A DNA stretch of 64,000 bases from UBA1563 sp041667115 (lineage in GTDB: Bacteria; Bacteroidota; Ignavibacteria; Ignavibacteriales; Ignavibacteriaceae). The notes beneath the pieces were generated by a model, which was not told the origin of the DNA, ran no database searches, and saw only the letters and a program-made list of their open reading frames with translations. The stretch's first letter is position 1. Each line of letters begins with the position of its first letter. This document shows positions 42,964 to 51,461 of this stretch, one piece after another. The position numbers were made by a program, and so were the translations under genes. The stretch lies in contig JBAYFO010000013.1 in the NCBI GenBank assembly GCA_041667115.1, forward strand, positions 1 through 64,000. Direction: 5' to 3'.

Positions 42964-45153
42964 ATGCACATTCCGGAAGTTATCGCAAAAGAATTAACCA
43001 TTTCCTCCCGGCAAGTTGAAACCGTTATCGAATTATTAAAAGAAGGGGCGACAATCCCTTTTATCGCCCGGTACCGAAAAGAAAAAACCGGCGGACTTGA
43101 TGAAGATTTTCTTCGCCAAATTGAAGAGAGATTAAATTATTTAACACTCCTCGAAGAACGGAAAGAAGCGATTTTAAAAAGCATTGAAGAACAGGGAAAA
43201 CTTACCGATGAACTAAAAGTGAAAATTATTGCATGTACAAAGCTTCAGGAATTGGAAGATTTATATCTCCCCTACAAACCGAAACGGAAAACCCGCGGAA
43301 CGATTGCAAAAGCAAAAGGTCTTGAACCGCTTGCCCTTTTTATTCTTGATAACCCCCTTTTTAACGGCGATTTTGACACTAAACTTGCCGAATTTATCAA
43401 TGAAGAACTTGGCGTAAAAACAATCTTCGAAGCGTTGCAAGGGGCAAAAGATATCATTGCCGAAATGGTCTCTGAACACGCCGAAGTGAGGAAAGTTGTC
43501 AGGGAGATTCTGCTGGAAAGCGTTGTGATTAAATCGGAAAAAACAAAAGAAAACGCAACCGCCGATACCGCAAACGAAAAGTTGAAAGAAAAGGAACGGA
43601 AAGAAGTCTATCAGATTTATTATGATTTTCAAATTGATATTAAAAAAATTAAACCGTATCAAATTCTTGCGCTCAACCGTGGCGAACGGGAAAAGCTTTT
43701 GAAGATTGCACTTGTGCACGATGAAATTGAAATTCATAATCAAATAAAAAGAACATTTCTAGCTTATTACGAATCTTTCTTTATGGAAATTTTGGAAGAA
43801 ACAATTGCCGATTCATTTAAGCGGTTGATCTTTCCTTCACTCGAACGTGAAGTGCGAAATTATTTAACAGAAGCTGCCGATTTGCACGCGATTGAAATTT
43901 TCGCTTCCAACCTGCGCCAGCTATTGCTGCAGCCGCCAATCGCGGGCAAAATAATTCTGGGCATTGATCCCGGTTTTTATTCCGGCAGTAAAATTGCGGT
44001 GATCGACGCGACGGGAAAATATCTCGAAGGCGCTACCATGTATCCGCATCCTCCTCAAAATAAAATTGAAGAAGCTAAAAAAATTCTTCTCAATTTCATA
44101 AAAAAATATTCTGTTGAAGTTATTGCAATCGGCAACGGAACAGCAAGCCGAGAAACTGAATTTGTTGTTGCCGAGTTGATTAAAACAAATTCGCTCAACT
44201 GCCATTACATTATTGTAAATGAAGCGGGAGCTTCGGTTTATTCCGCTTCAGCAATTGCCAAAAAGGAATTCCCGGAACTGGAAGCGAGTCAGCGGGGAAA
44301 TATTTCCATCGCTCGCCGTTTGCTCGATCCTCTTGCCGAGCTTGTAAAAATTGATCCGAAATCAATTGGTGTTGGTTTATACCAGCACGATGTTGATCAG
44401 AAATTCCTCGCAAAAAAACTCGATGATGTAGTTGAAAGCAGCGTAAACTATGTTGGCGTTGACCTTAATACCGCTTCAACTTCTTTGTTGAATTACGTTT
44501 CCGGTTTAAACAAACGGCTTGCTGAAAACATTGTAAAATTCCGCGAGAAAAAAGGAAGATTTAACAAGCGCGAAGAATTGCTGGAAGTTACCGGAATGGG
44601 AGAAAAAGTTTTTGAACAGGCTGCCGGATTTTTGAAAATATCCGAAGGCGAAAATCAGTTTGACAATACATTTATTCATCCCGAATCATATCAAGCGGCG
44701 GAAAATCTTCTTGGGATGTTTAAAATCTCAAAAGATAAAATAAAAGAATCCGGTTCGCTCTTGGATTTTTTTATCGAGAAAAAAGGGATGAAAAAAGTTG
44801 CCGACGAGTTAAACATCGGGGAGCCAACGCTAAAAGATATTATCGACAACTTGAAAAAACCGGGACGCGATCCGCGCGAAGAATTACCGAAGCCAATGTT
44901 GCGAAGTGACGTCCTTAAAATTGAAGATTTACAACCGGGAATGAAATTAAAAGGAACCGTCCGCAATGTGGTTGATTTTGGAGCGTTTGTGGATATCGGT
45001 GTTAAGCAGGATGGATTGCTTCACGTATCACAAATAGCGAATAAGTTTATACAAAATCCAATTGAGCATGTGCATGTTGGCGACATTATTGACGTGAGCA
45101 TTCTAAGCATCGATAAAGAGCGCGGAAGAATTTCGCTGACTATGAGAGATTAA
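42964..45153 (+). CDS. tex: Tex-family RNA-binding transcription accessory protein
   Basis: The protein has 729 residues, the family's normal length. Domains in order: N-terminal helix-turn-helix (about 1-180; EGATIPFIARYRKEKTGGLD), YqgF-like RNase H fold (about 325-455; GIDPGFYSGSKIAVID), HhH and helical bundle (about 490-600; GVDLNTASTSLLNYVSGLN) and a C-terminal S1 RNA-binding domain (about 655-729; KGTVRNVVDFGAFVDIGVKQ). It acts on transcription and RNA metabolism in the cytoplasm. The plus-strand terminator and repeat follow at 45162. Confidence 0.96.
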   Translation: MHIPEVIAKELTISSRQVETVIELLKEGATIPFIARYRKEKTGGLDEDFLRQIEERLNYLTLLEERKEAILKSIEEQGKLTDELKVKIIACTKLQELEDLYLPYKPKRKTRGTIAKAKGLEPLALFILDNPLFNGDFDTKLAEFINEELGVKTIFEALQGAKDIIAEMVSEHAEVRKVVREILLESVVIKSEKTKENATADTANEKLKEKERKEVYQIYYDFQIDIKKIKPYQILALNRGEREKLLKIALVHDEIEIHNQIKRTFLAYYESFFMEILEETIADSFKRLIFPSLEREVRNYLTEAADLHAIEIFASNLRQLLLQPPIAGKIILGIDPGFYSGSKIAVIDATGKYLEGATMYPHPPQNKIEEAKKILLNFIKKYSVEVIAIGNGTASRETEFVVAELIKTNSLNCHYIIVNEAGASVYSASAIAKKEFPELEASQRGNISIARRLLDPLAELVKIDPKSIGVGLYQHDVDQKFLAKKLDDVVESSVNYVGVDLNTASTSLLNYVSGLNKRLAENIVKFREKKGRFNKREELLEVTGMGEKVFEQAAGFLKISEGENQFDNTFIHPESYQAAENLLGMFKISKDKIKESGSLLDFFIEKKGMKKVADELNIGEPTLKDIIDNLKKPGRDPREELPKPMLRSDVLKIEDLQPGMKLKGTVRNVVDFGAFVDIGVKQDGLLHVSQIANKFIQNPIEHVHVGDIIDVSILSIDKERGRISLTMRD

Positions 45154-45161
45154 AAGTGCAA

Positions 45162-45240
45162 TGGGACGCAGATTTATTAAGATTTGTTATGATCAGCGCA
45201 GATCATAAACGATCATAAAAAATCGGCGTCCTATTTTTTT
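45162..45240 (+). repeat. Inverted-repeat element / terminator behind tex
   Basis: GGACGCAGATTT at the left pairs with AAATCGGCGTCC at the right around an AT-rich middle containing AGCGCAGATCATAAACGATC. It ends in TTTTTTT, so it can terminate tex. The GACGCAGAT words are like dispersed repeats I recall from Bacteroidota genomes. Confidence 0.55.
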
Positions 45241-45556
45241 ACTTCGAATAAAACCGTAAACCGACAAGTCCAACGATGATAAGGAAGATAAAAAAAATCC
45301 TCATAAATTCCCGCGATTCGTTGAAAAGGAAAATACCAAGAATAGCTGTTCCGACCGCACCAATGCCCGTCCAAACGGCGTAAGCTGTTCCAACCGGCAA
45401 AGTTTTTACAGAATAGGAAAGCAGAGCCATGCTGATAACCATAGTTACAATAGTAAAAACGGATGCGACCGGTTTTGTAAATCCTTCCGAATATTTCAAC
45501 CCGATTGCCCATGCAACCTCAAAAAGTCCGGCGATAAAAAGTACTATCCAACTCAT
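45239..45556 (-). CDS. gdx: SMR-family guanidinium exporter (Gdx/SugE type)
   Basis: The protein has 105 residues, four transmembrane helices. The essential Glu is in LFEVAWAIGLKYSEGFT (helix 1). TLPVGTAYAVWTGIGAVGTA is the helix 3 signature, and the WAIGLKYSEGF form points to the Gdx/SugE branch rather than EmrE-type drug exporters. It should export guanidinium in exchange for protons. I looked for a guanidine riboswitch upstream and saw only a repeat. Confidence 0.9.
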   Translation of the reverse strand: MSWIVLFIAGLFEVAWAIGLKYSEGFTKPVASVFTIVTMVISMALLSYSVKTLPVGTAYAVWTGIGAVGTAILGIFLFNESREFMRIFFIFLIIVGLVGLRFYSK

Positions 45557-45559
45557 AAA

Positions 45560-45662
45560 AATTAGGAATTACGAATTACGAAATAATTTTGACCAAAACT
45601 TACCATTGTACCTTTATATTTCTTTTTATCCATTCCCAATTCCTCATTCCTAATTCGTAATT
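45560..45662. repeat. Inverted repeat of AATTACGAATT-type words
   Basis: AATTAGGAATTACGAATTACG at the left and CCTAATTCGTAATTA at the right contain the same words in opposite orientation. Between is a C/T-rich segment CCCAATTCCTCATTCC. It is extragenic, between the gdx and YitT genes, in a style known from Bacteroidota repeats. Confidence 0.5.
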
Positions 45663-45744
45663 AATTTAGATTCTTCTACGGAAACCTTCACCCAAAACTT
45701 CGTGAACATTCGTGAGAATAACAAAAGCGTCGGGATCAATTTCT

Positions 45745-46596
45745 TTAATCTGTTACAAGTTCTGTTATTTTTTTTAAAGGAAGAATAGTGAAAAGAACAT
45801 TTTTATTTTGTTTCGTATAAAGTCCGGTTGCGTGCAGGGAAGTAGCTCCTCTTCCGAATTGGTTAAGAATTACTTTTGCAATTTCATCCTGCTTGTCGGA
45901 AATAATATATGCAGCCCGTGCATAGTCAAAACCCTCAATAATTACATCAACAATTTTGCTTGAGACGAACAAAAGAAAAATAGCGTAAAATGTAAGCGAT
46001 AAAGCAGGGCGGACAGGGGAAAGATGTTTGATTTCAATAATTAATCCGGCAAAAAGGATTACGAAAATATCGATCATGAAAATTGCCTGCCCGGGGCGAA
46101 TACCATAGCGTTTCTGCATTATTGACGCAACGATATCCGAGCCGCCGGTTGTTCCTCTAAATTTAAAAACAATTCCTAAACCAAGTCCAAGTAACACGGC
46201 GCCGATCAAGATCAAAAAGAAAAAATCATGTTTGTATAAATCAATTACGGTTTGCGATTTCTGTAATTTCAAAAAAGCAAAACCGGGAATGTCTCCGCGG
46301 AACAAATCGATGAAAATTGAATTGAGTGTGAAGGCGTAAAACGTCCGTACACCGAAAGTTTTTCCTAATTCTTTTACGCCCCACAAATATAGGGGGACAT
46401 TCAGAACCCAGATCATTAAGCCGACAGGAATAGTATAGTTTGACAGGTAGTGAATAGCCATTGAAAGCCCGGTAACACCGCCGGGGACAACCTGCGCATC
46501 AACTAAAAAAACACCAATCCCGATAGCCATTATCGCAGCGCCAATCGCCATAAAAAAATAATCCAGGATAGGGTGTTTACTTATTTTCTTAATCAT
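45745..46596 (-). CDS. YitT-family membrane protein, C-terminus frameshifted
   Basis: From ATG 46596 (GAGAAACGA upstream) the protein has 283 residues. Five transmembrane helices contain MAIGAAIMAIGIGVFLVDA, GGVTGLSMAIHYLS and GTTGGSDIVASIMQKRYG, the YitT family (DUF161). A DUF2179 domain follows (GFDYARAAYIISDKQDEI, GRGATSLHATGLYTKQNKNV). It stops at ITELVTD, too early. The missing end is in another frame just downstream: IKEIDPDAFVILTNVHEVLG-EGFRRRI, ending at 45666. A single indel near 45750 explains this. The family is a membrane protein of unknown transport role. Confidence 0.88.
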   Translation of the reverse strand: MIKKISKHPILDYFFMAIGAAIMAIGIGVFLVDAQVVPGGVTGLSMAIHYLSNYTIPVGLMIWVLNVPLYLWGVKELGKTFGVRTFYAFTLNSIFIDLFRGDIPGFAFLKLQKSQTVIDLYKHDFFFLILIGAVLLGLGLGIVFKFRGTTGGSDIVASIMQKRYGIRPGQAIFMIDIFVILFAGLIIEIKHLSPVRPALSLTFYAIFLLFVSSKIVDVIIEGFDYARAAYIISDKQDEIAKVILNQFGRGATSLHATGLYTKQNKNVLFTILPLKKITELVTD

Positions 46597-46707
46597 TCGT
46601 TTCTCAAATAAAAAAAATTTCAATTCAAAATTACCTAATAATTAACTGGTTGAGAAATGTTTTGAAGATGAAGAGTTATCATGTCACATTACGCAAAAAG
46701 TTGGAAC

Positions 46708-46787
46708 CGTAGGGCGATTCTCTGAATCGCCCATGTGTTTTATGTTGTTTCGTTCGTTTATTGGTCGAAACAGAGTTTCGACCTACG
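46708..46787. repeat. REPIN-like doublet of two palindromes in an outer inverted repeat
   Basis: GGGCGATTC-tct-GAATCGCCC (46712-46732) and GGTCGAAAC-aga-GTTTCGACC (46763-46783) lie 30 bp apart. The unit starts CGTAGG (46708-46713) and ends CCTACG (46782-46787), which pair with each other. The arrangement matches REPIN-like elements. It sits between the YitT gene and AMP nucleosidase. Confidence 0.7.
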
Positions 46788-46858
46788 CATTTGCATAACG
46801 TGAGTTATCTGGATAAATAAAAAGTTTGTTTATTTTTACAACTAAAATGGAATAATGA

Positions 46859-47632
46859 ATGAAAACAAAATTAGAAATAGCAAAAAACTGGCTTCCCCGT
46901 TACACCGGAACAGAGATCGATGATTTTGGAGATTATCTTCTGCTAACAAACTTTCATAACTACGTTACTAAATTTGCAGATAAATTTAATTGCGAGGTAA
47001 GAGGAGTTGGAAGACCGATGCAGACGGCAACCAACAGTGGTGGATTGACAATAGTCAATTTTGGGATCGGTTCTGCCAACGCCGCAACAATTATGGATTT
47101 ACTTGTCGCCCGTAAACCGAAAGGGGTGCTGTTTCTTGGTAAGTGCGGAGGTTTAAAACGTTCGACAGAGATTGGATATTTTATTCTTCCAACTGCGGCA
47201 ATCCGTGGCGACGGAACCAGCAATGATTATCTTCCGCCTGAAGTACCTGCGCTTCCTTCATTTAAATTGCACAAATTTGTTTCCGACAAGATTGTGCAAA
47301 GAAAAATGGAATACCGTACCGGCGTAATTTATACAACCAACCGCCGTTTGTGGGAATGGGATGAAAAATTTAAAAAATATTTGAAGAAACTTTCTACCAT
47401 TGGAATAGATATGGAAACGGCAACCATCTTTGTGGTTGGTTTTGCTAACGAGATTCCGCGCGGAGCTTTGTTGCTTGTCTCAGATGTTCCTATGATTCCC
47501 GAAGGTGTAAAGACTGAAGCTTCCGATAAAATGGTTACCGACAAATTCTCTACTCTTCATTTGGAAATTGGAATTGAAGCCATGACGGAGATAGGGAAAA
47601 AAGGGGAGAAGATAAAACACTTCAGGTATTAA
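46859..47632 (+). CDS. AMP nucleosidase (short form)
   Basis: The protein has 257 residues. It belongs to the purine nucleoside phosphorylase fold and splits AMP into adenine and ribose 5-phosphate. The core motifs are GVGRPMQTATNSGGLTIVNF, GIGSANAATIMDLL, FLGKCGGLKRSTEIGYFILP and STIGIDMETATIFVVGFANE, with the catalytic region near IDMETATIF. It lacks the extra N-terminal domain of the E. coli Amn, as in Bacteroidota. A hairpin at 47634 follows. Confidence 0.92.
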   Translation: MKTKLEIAKNWLPRYTGTEIDDFGDYLLLTNFHNYVTKFADKFNCEVRGVGRPMQTATNSGGLTIVNFGIGSANAATIMDLLVARKPKGVLFLGKCGGLKRSTEIGYFILPTAAIRGDGTSNDYLPPEVPALPSFKLHKFVSDKIVQRKMEYRTGVIYTTNRRLWEWDEKFKKYLKKLSTIGIDMETATIFVVGFANEIPRGALLLVSDVPMIPEGVKTEASDKMVTDKFSTLHLEIGIEAMTEIGKKGEKIKHFRY

Positions 47633-47633
47633 T

Positions 47634-47677
47634 ATTTGCAACTCTGCGGTTAAAAGATTTACCGCAGAGTCGCAAAG
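47634..47677. terminator. Bidirectional hairpin terminator
   Basis: ACTCTGCGGT (47641-47650) pairs perfectly with ACCGCAGAGT (47661-47670), and TTTGC with GCAAA outside it. It separates AMP nucleosidase from the convergent peptidase gene. Confidence 0.72.
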
Positions 47678-47686
47678 AAAACATGA

Positions 47687-50476
47687 TTACTTTTCGGGGT
47701 ACAGCACAACTTTTACAAACTTATCCGTATCGAGATATTTATTTGCATAAGCTTTAATATCATCATTTGTAAGTTTTTCAACCCATGTATCATAATTCAG
47801 CATCTGTAGCGGATCTTCCTTATACATGAAATAGTTTGAAAGAACTCCAACCCAAAATCTATTTTGTTTTAATTTAACTTCGCGCTGGCGCTTTTGAGTT
47901 TCTTTTACTTTTGCAAGTGTTTCCGGAGTAGTTCCGAAATTTTTAAGGCTATCGATAACACTGAAAACCGAGTTTGTTAATTCCTCAACTCTTTTAGGGT
48001 CGCAGCCAAAATTAATATTCACCGTAACTTTTACAGTCGGTATTCTATCAAACTGATGATAAACACTCACTCCGTAGGTTCCTCCTTTATCTTCACGTAT
48101 TACTTCACGCAAACGGATATTGAGAACGTCCATCAAAGATTCCATCAAATACTCGTTTGCCCTGCTCCATGTAAATGAAGACGGAAAAACAATACCGACA
48201 GTACTTTTCTGCTCGATTCCTTTTTTAACAACTTTCTCGATTTTTGTATCGGGAGTTGTCATCTTAAGGTTGCGCCAGGTTTCATTTCTTTTAAGAGAAG
48301 GAAGTGAACCCAGGTATTTTTCAACAAAAGGTTTAAAGGAGGACAAATCAATATTTCCCGCGAAGACAAAAGTAAAATCACTTGCATCGGCGAAACGGTC
48401 TTTATAAAAATTAAATGATTTTGTTAAATCCATTTCGTCCAACCGTTTTAAACTCCACGTTTGAACGCGCGGGTGATAATTTGCCATAGTAACCATCATG
48501 GTATCGTTGAAAGCAACGCGGGGTTCATTACTGTAATTTTCTAAATATGCTTTCATTTTTGCTTTATAAGACTGGAAGGCGGTTGAATCAAGCCTCGGAG
48601 AGGTGAAGTTTAAATAAATTAATTGAAACATCGTTTCGGCATCTTTAGGGCTGCAATTGCCGTTTAATCCTTCGGAATAACTACCGATATAAGGATTTGC
48701 AGAAGCCACTTTTCCGGCTAAAGCTTTTTGCAATTCGTTCACAGAAAATTCTCCAAGCCCGGCTTCACTTAGAATGCTTACAGCGCTACTTGTCGCTTTA
48801 TATGTTTGGTCGTCAATTAAAGAAGATCCGCCAAGGCTGAAAGCTGAAAAAGTGATCTCATCGTTTTTGAAATCTGTTGGCTTTACAATTACTTTTACTC
48901 CATTACCAAGTGTCCATTCAACAATTCCAAGTTTCTCTAATTTTGTTTCTTTTATAATTGGAGAAGCGGAAGCCAAGTTTTTTACTAATGGTTGTTCAAG
49001 TGTTTTGTCCTTATACGCTTCGATATTTTCTTTGCCAACTTTTTCCAGAACTGCGGTTAAGTCAGCTTCTGTTGGAATTTTACTCCCTGCTTTTTCAGGA
49101 ACATTTACGAGAACCACACGGTTATCAGTCTTGATCAGTTCGCTTGAAAGTTTGTTTACATCATCCAGTGTAATTCCGGGAAGAAGTTTAGTTGTCAAAG
49201 CAAATTCATTTTCAATACCGGGGATTGGTTCTCCTTCTAAATAATTGCTTACAAACTGCCAGATAAGAACGGATGATTCCGTTTTGTCTTTTTCATCTTT
49301 TTGTTTTTCAATTTGGCGAAGAAGATTTTTTTTGTGGCGGTCAAGTTCTGATTGCGTGAATCCATATTTGCGAGTTCGTTCTGCTTCGCGAAGCAGCACC
49401 TCTAATCCACGTTCTATTCCGTTATCTTTTACCATCGCTTGTAAAAAATTTACATCGGCAGTGCGGACCATTCTTCCTTTACCGGCAGCAGCGAAAGCAA
49501 ATGGGGGATCGGCAAGTTGTGTTAATTCTCTTAATCTTTCGTTAAACATACCTCCAAATAACTGATAGGTAAGTGTCTTGCGATAATCATCAATAGTTGT
49601 AACGGTTTCAGGTTGTTGTTTATAATAAAGTGAAACAGTTGAATACATGGCTTCTTTATCCGAAGCTATAGCGAACTGTGTGCCTTTCTGCGGTGGAACC
49701 GGAAAGAGTTCTCTTTTGCGTTCGTTTGTTGGGGCTTCAATATTTTCAAAGTGGTCTTTGATCAGTGTTTCAATTTCCGTTTTATCAAAATCGCCTACCG
49801 CAACAACTGCCATAAGATCGGGGCGGTACCAATCTTTATAAAAATTTGTAAGAGTTGGATGTGCGAAGGATTTTATGATGTTAATATCGCCGATGGTTAA
49901 CCGGTCGGCATATTTTGAATCTTTAAAAATAATAGGAAGTTGTTTATCGAGCATACGCATTTGTGCCCCTCGTCCAAGCCGCCATTCTTCAGTAATTACA
50001 CCACGTTCTTTATCGATTTCGGTTGAATCGAATGCCAATCCATGCGCCCAATCTTCCAAAACTAAAAATGCTTTTCGCATAATTGCCTGGCTATCTGTTG
50101 GTACTTGCAACATATAAACCGTTTCATCAAAACTTGTAAAAGCATTTAATTCGGGACCGAACTTTACGCCGATAGATTCTAAATAGTTGATCAATTCATT
50201 TTTCTTAAAATGTTTTGTTCCGTTAAATGCCATGTGCTCAACGAAATGCGCGAGTCCTTTTTGATCGTCATTTTCTAAAACGCTTCCGGCATTTACGACT
50301 AATCGCAGTTCAGCCCGTTTTTCCGGTTTTTTGTTTTGTAAAATGTAATAGCGGATTCCGTTCTTCAATGTTCCGATGGTTACATCCGGATTTACGGGTA
50401 ACTTTTCGGTTTGAGCCCAGATGATTTGTGAGAGAAGAAAAGTGAAGAGAATAAAAAATTTTCTAAATCTAGCCAT
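47687..50476 (-). CDS. M16-family zinc metallopeptidase (insulinase type)
   Basis: The protein has 929 residues, a two-half M16 protein, with a signal peptide ending near IIWAQ. The inverted zinc motif is GLAHFVEHMAFNG with His-x2-Glu-His, and the third zinc Glu lies in the region with LDKERGVITEEWRL. The first half (about 25-480) carries the catalytic site. The second half (about 510-929) is M16C-like without the motif, with GTYGVSVYHQFDRIPTVKVT. It probably acts in the periplasm on peptides. It has its own transcription unit. Confidence 0.94.
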   Translation of the reverse strand: MARFRKFFILFTFLLSQIIWAQTEKLPVNPDVTIGTLKNGIRYYILQNKKPEKRAELRLVVNAGSVLENDDQKGLAHFVEHMAFNGTKHFKKNELINYLESIGVKFGPELNAFTSFDETVYMLQVPTDSQAIMRKAFLVLEDWAHGLAFDSTEIDKERGVITEEWRLGRGAQMRMLDKQLPIIFKDSKYADRLTIGDINIIKSFAHPTLTNFYKDWYRPDLMAVVAVGDFDKTEIETLIKDHFENIEAPTNERKRELFPVPPQKGTQFAIASDKEAMYSTVSLYYKQQPETVTTIDDYRKTLTYQLFGGMFNERLRELTQLADPPFAFAAAGKGRMVRTADVNFLQAMVKDNGIERGLEVLLREAERTRKYGFTQSELDRHKKNLLRQIEKQKDEKDKTESSVLIWQFVSNYLEGEPIPGIENEFALTTKLLPGITLDDVNKLSSELIKTDNRVVLVNVPEKAGSKIPTEADLTAVLEKVGKENIEAYKDKTLEQPLVKNLASASPIIKETKLEKLGIVEWTLGNGVKVIVKPTDFKNDEITFSAFSLGGSSLIDDQTYKATSSAVSILSEAGLGEFSVNELQKALAGKVASANPYIGSYSEGLNGNCSPKDAETMFQLIYLNFTSPRLDSTAFQSYKAKMKAYLENYSNEPRVAFNDTMMVTMANYHPRVQTWSLKRLDEMDLTKSFNFYKDRFADASDFTFVFAGNIDLSSFKPFVEKYLGSLPSLKRNETWRNLKMTTPDTKIEKVVKKGIEQKSTVGIVFPSSFTWSRANEYLMESLMDVLNIRLREVIREDKGGTYGVSVYHQFDRIPTVKVTVNINFGCDPKRVEELTNSVFSVIDSLKNFGTTPETLAKVKETQKRQREVKLKQNRFWVGVLSNYFMYKEDPLQMLNYDTWVEKLTNDDIKAYANKYLDTDKFVKVVLYPEK

Positions 50477-50620
50477 GATTCCCGTCCTATTTTTGTTAAG
50501 AAATATTTAAAGGATTGTTTGAAACTTAATTAATTTTATTTAAAAAATTCAATCCGGCACAGTAGTATTTTTGTTGGTTTGGTTTTAGAACCTGACATTT
50601 AATCGACGAGAAGTTAAGCT

Positions 50621-50869
50621 TTAATTGTTTTCTGAACCTAAATCGAGTTTTGCAAACATGGAAGCACTGGGTTTCTCGACATTCTTTGGAGTAAATTGAT
50701 TTCGTAAGGGATGCTTGCAAAACATTACCGATCCAAAATGAAAATAATGGGTACAAGTGGGATTTTCGACAAGACACTGATAAATTTTGCCGTTTGCTAC
50801 TTCTTTTAGTTGGCATTCCGGAAAAAAGTCTTTTAACCCTTCTTTTTTAGTAAATATTGATTCTTCCAT
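50621..50869 (-). CDS. Small Cys/His-containing protein, 82 residues
   Basis: The sequence begins MEESIFTKKEGLKDFFPECQ. Cysteines are at 19, 32, 39 and 51; His at 41, 44 and 53 (CTHYFHFGSVMFCKHPLRN). The cluster could bind a metal ion. I do not recognise a family. GAGGAACAG before the ATG is a strong ribosome site, which supports this frame over overlapping ones. The segment downstream to 50526 shows no separate gene. Confidence 0.65.
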   Translation of the reverse strand: MEESIFTKKEGLKDFFPECQLKEVANGKIYQCLVENPTCTHYFHFGSVMFCKHPLRNQFTPKNVEKPSASMFAKLDLGSENN

Positions 50870-51069
50870 CTGTTCCTCAAATAATATAGACCTATAAAAT
50901 TAAAACCACTTAAAATGGGGATCTTTAAATCAAATCACCGTGATCATTAAATAAACGGGAAGCAGTAACCAATTACTTCAACTGGAAAAAGCATTGATTT
51001 ATCAAAAAAGTCTTCCGTTTATAAAAGTAATTTCACAAAATTAACTTAGATAAAAGCATCTAGAAAAAA
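50870..51069. other. Intergenic DNA, no gene seen
   Basis: AT-rich divergent interval between the small Cys/His gene and the repeat at 51070. No clear promoter or gene is visible. Confidence 0.4.
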
Positions 51070-51179
51070 CAGTAGGGAACCCCCTACAAATTAGTAGGGA
51101 ACCCCCTACAAAACAGTAGGGAACCCCCTACAAAACAGTAGGGAACCTCCTACTAAACAGTAGGGAACCTCCTACTAAA
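51070..51179. repeat. Five tandem 22-bp hairpin repeats
   Basis: The unit CAGTAGGGAACCCCCTACAA repeats every 22 bp five times, starting at 51070. Each contains the palindrome GTAGGG-aacc-CCCTAC. The last two units carry a C-to-T change (GTAGGGAACCTCCTAC), so they probably were copied from one another. There are no spacers, so this is not a CRISPR. The array lies about 280 bp before the dehydrogenase gene. Confidence 0.9.
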
Positions 51180-51461
51180 TGATGTTCCCGGGTGATTATC
51201 AAACGAATCAAATTTTCTTTTCCTACTTTAAAAAATGAAAAAGAGGTTTAAGGAAGCATGGTCGCACATCAATTTTCTTCACGCTCGACTTAAATTAGCA
51301 CCCTCGCCGCCGCCGATAAGTGGAATGATCGTACGAATGAGCTATGGATCCTATTCTCTTAAATGATTATTAGCCTTGATGATGAATCCGCATACAAAAC
51401 TTCCGGTTTCTTTTCTTATTTTTCAGTACGAAAATTCATTAATATCTGAAGGGTAGACGAT
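51180..51461. other. Leader interval before the dehydrogenase
   Basis: No gene is seen. GATGTTCCCGGG just after the repeat may be a diverged sixth repeat unit. Confidence 0.35.

Noticed and set aside
43261..43743. Long minus-strand frame inside tex
   Set aside because: Shadow of the Tex coding frame; it is Phe/Asn-rich and has no start signal.
45557..45670. Guanidine riboswitch before the Gdx-type exporter
   Set aside because: Only AATTACGAATT-type repeats are seen; no conserved riboswitch core is recognisable.
51070..51179. 22-bp array as a CRISPR
   Set aside because: Units are contiguous with no spacers, and the unit is itself a palindrome.
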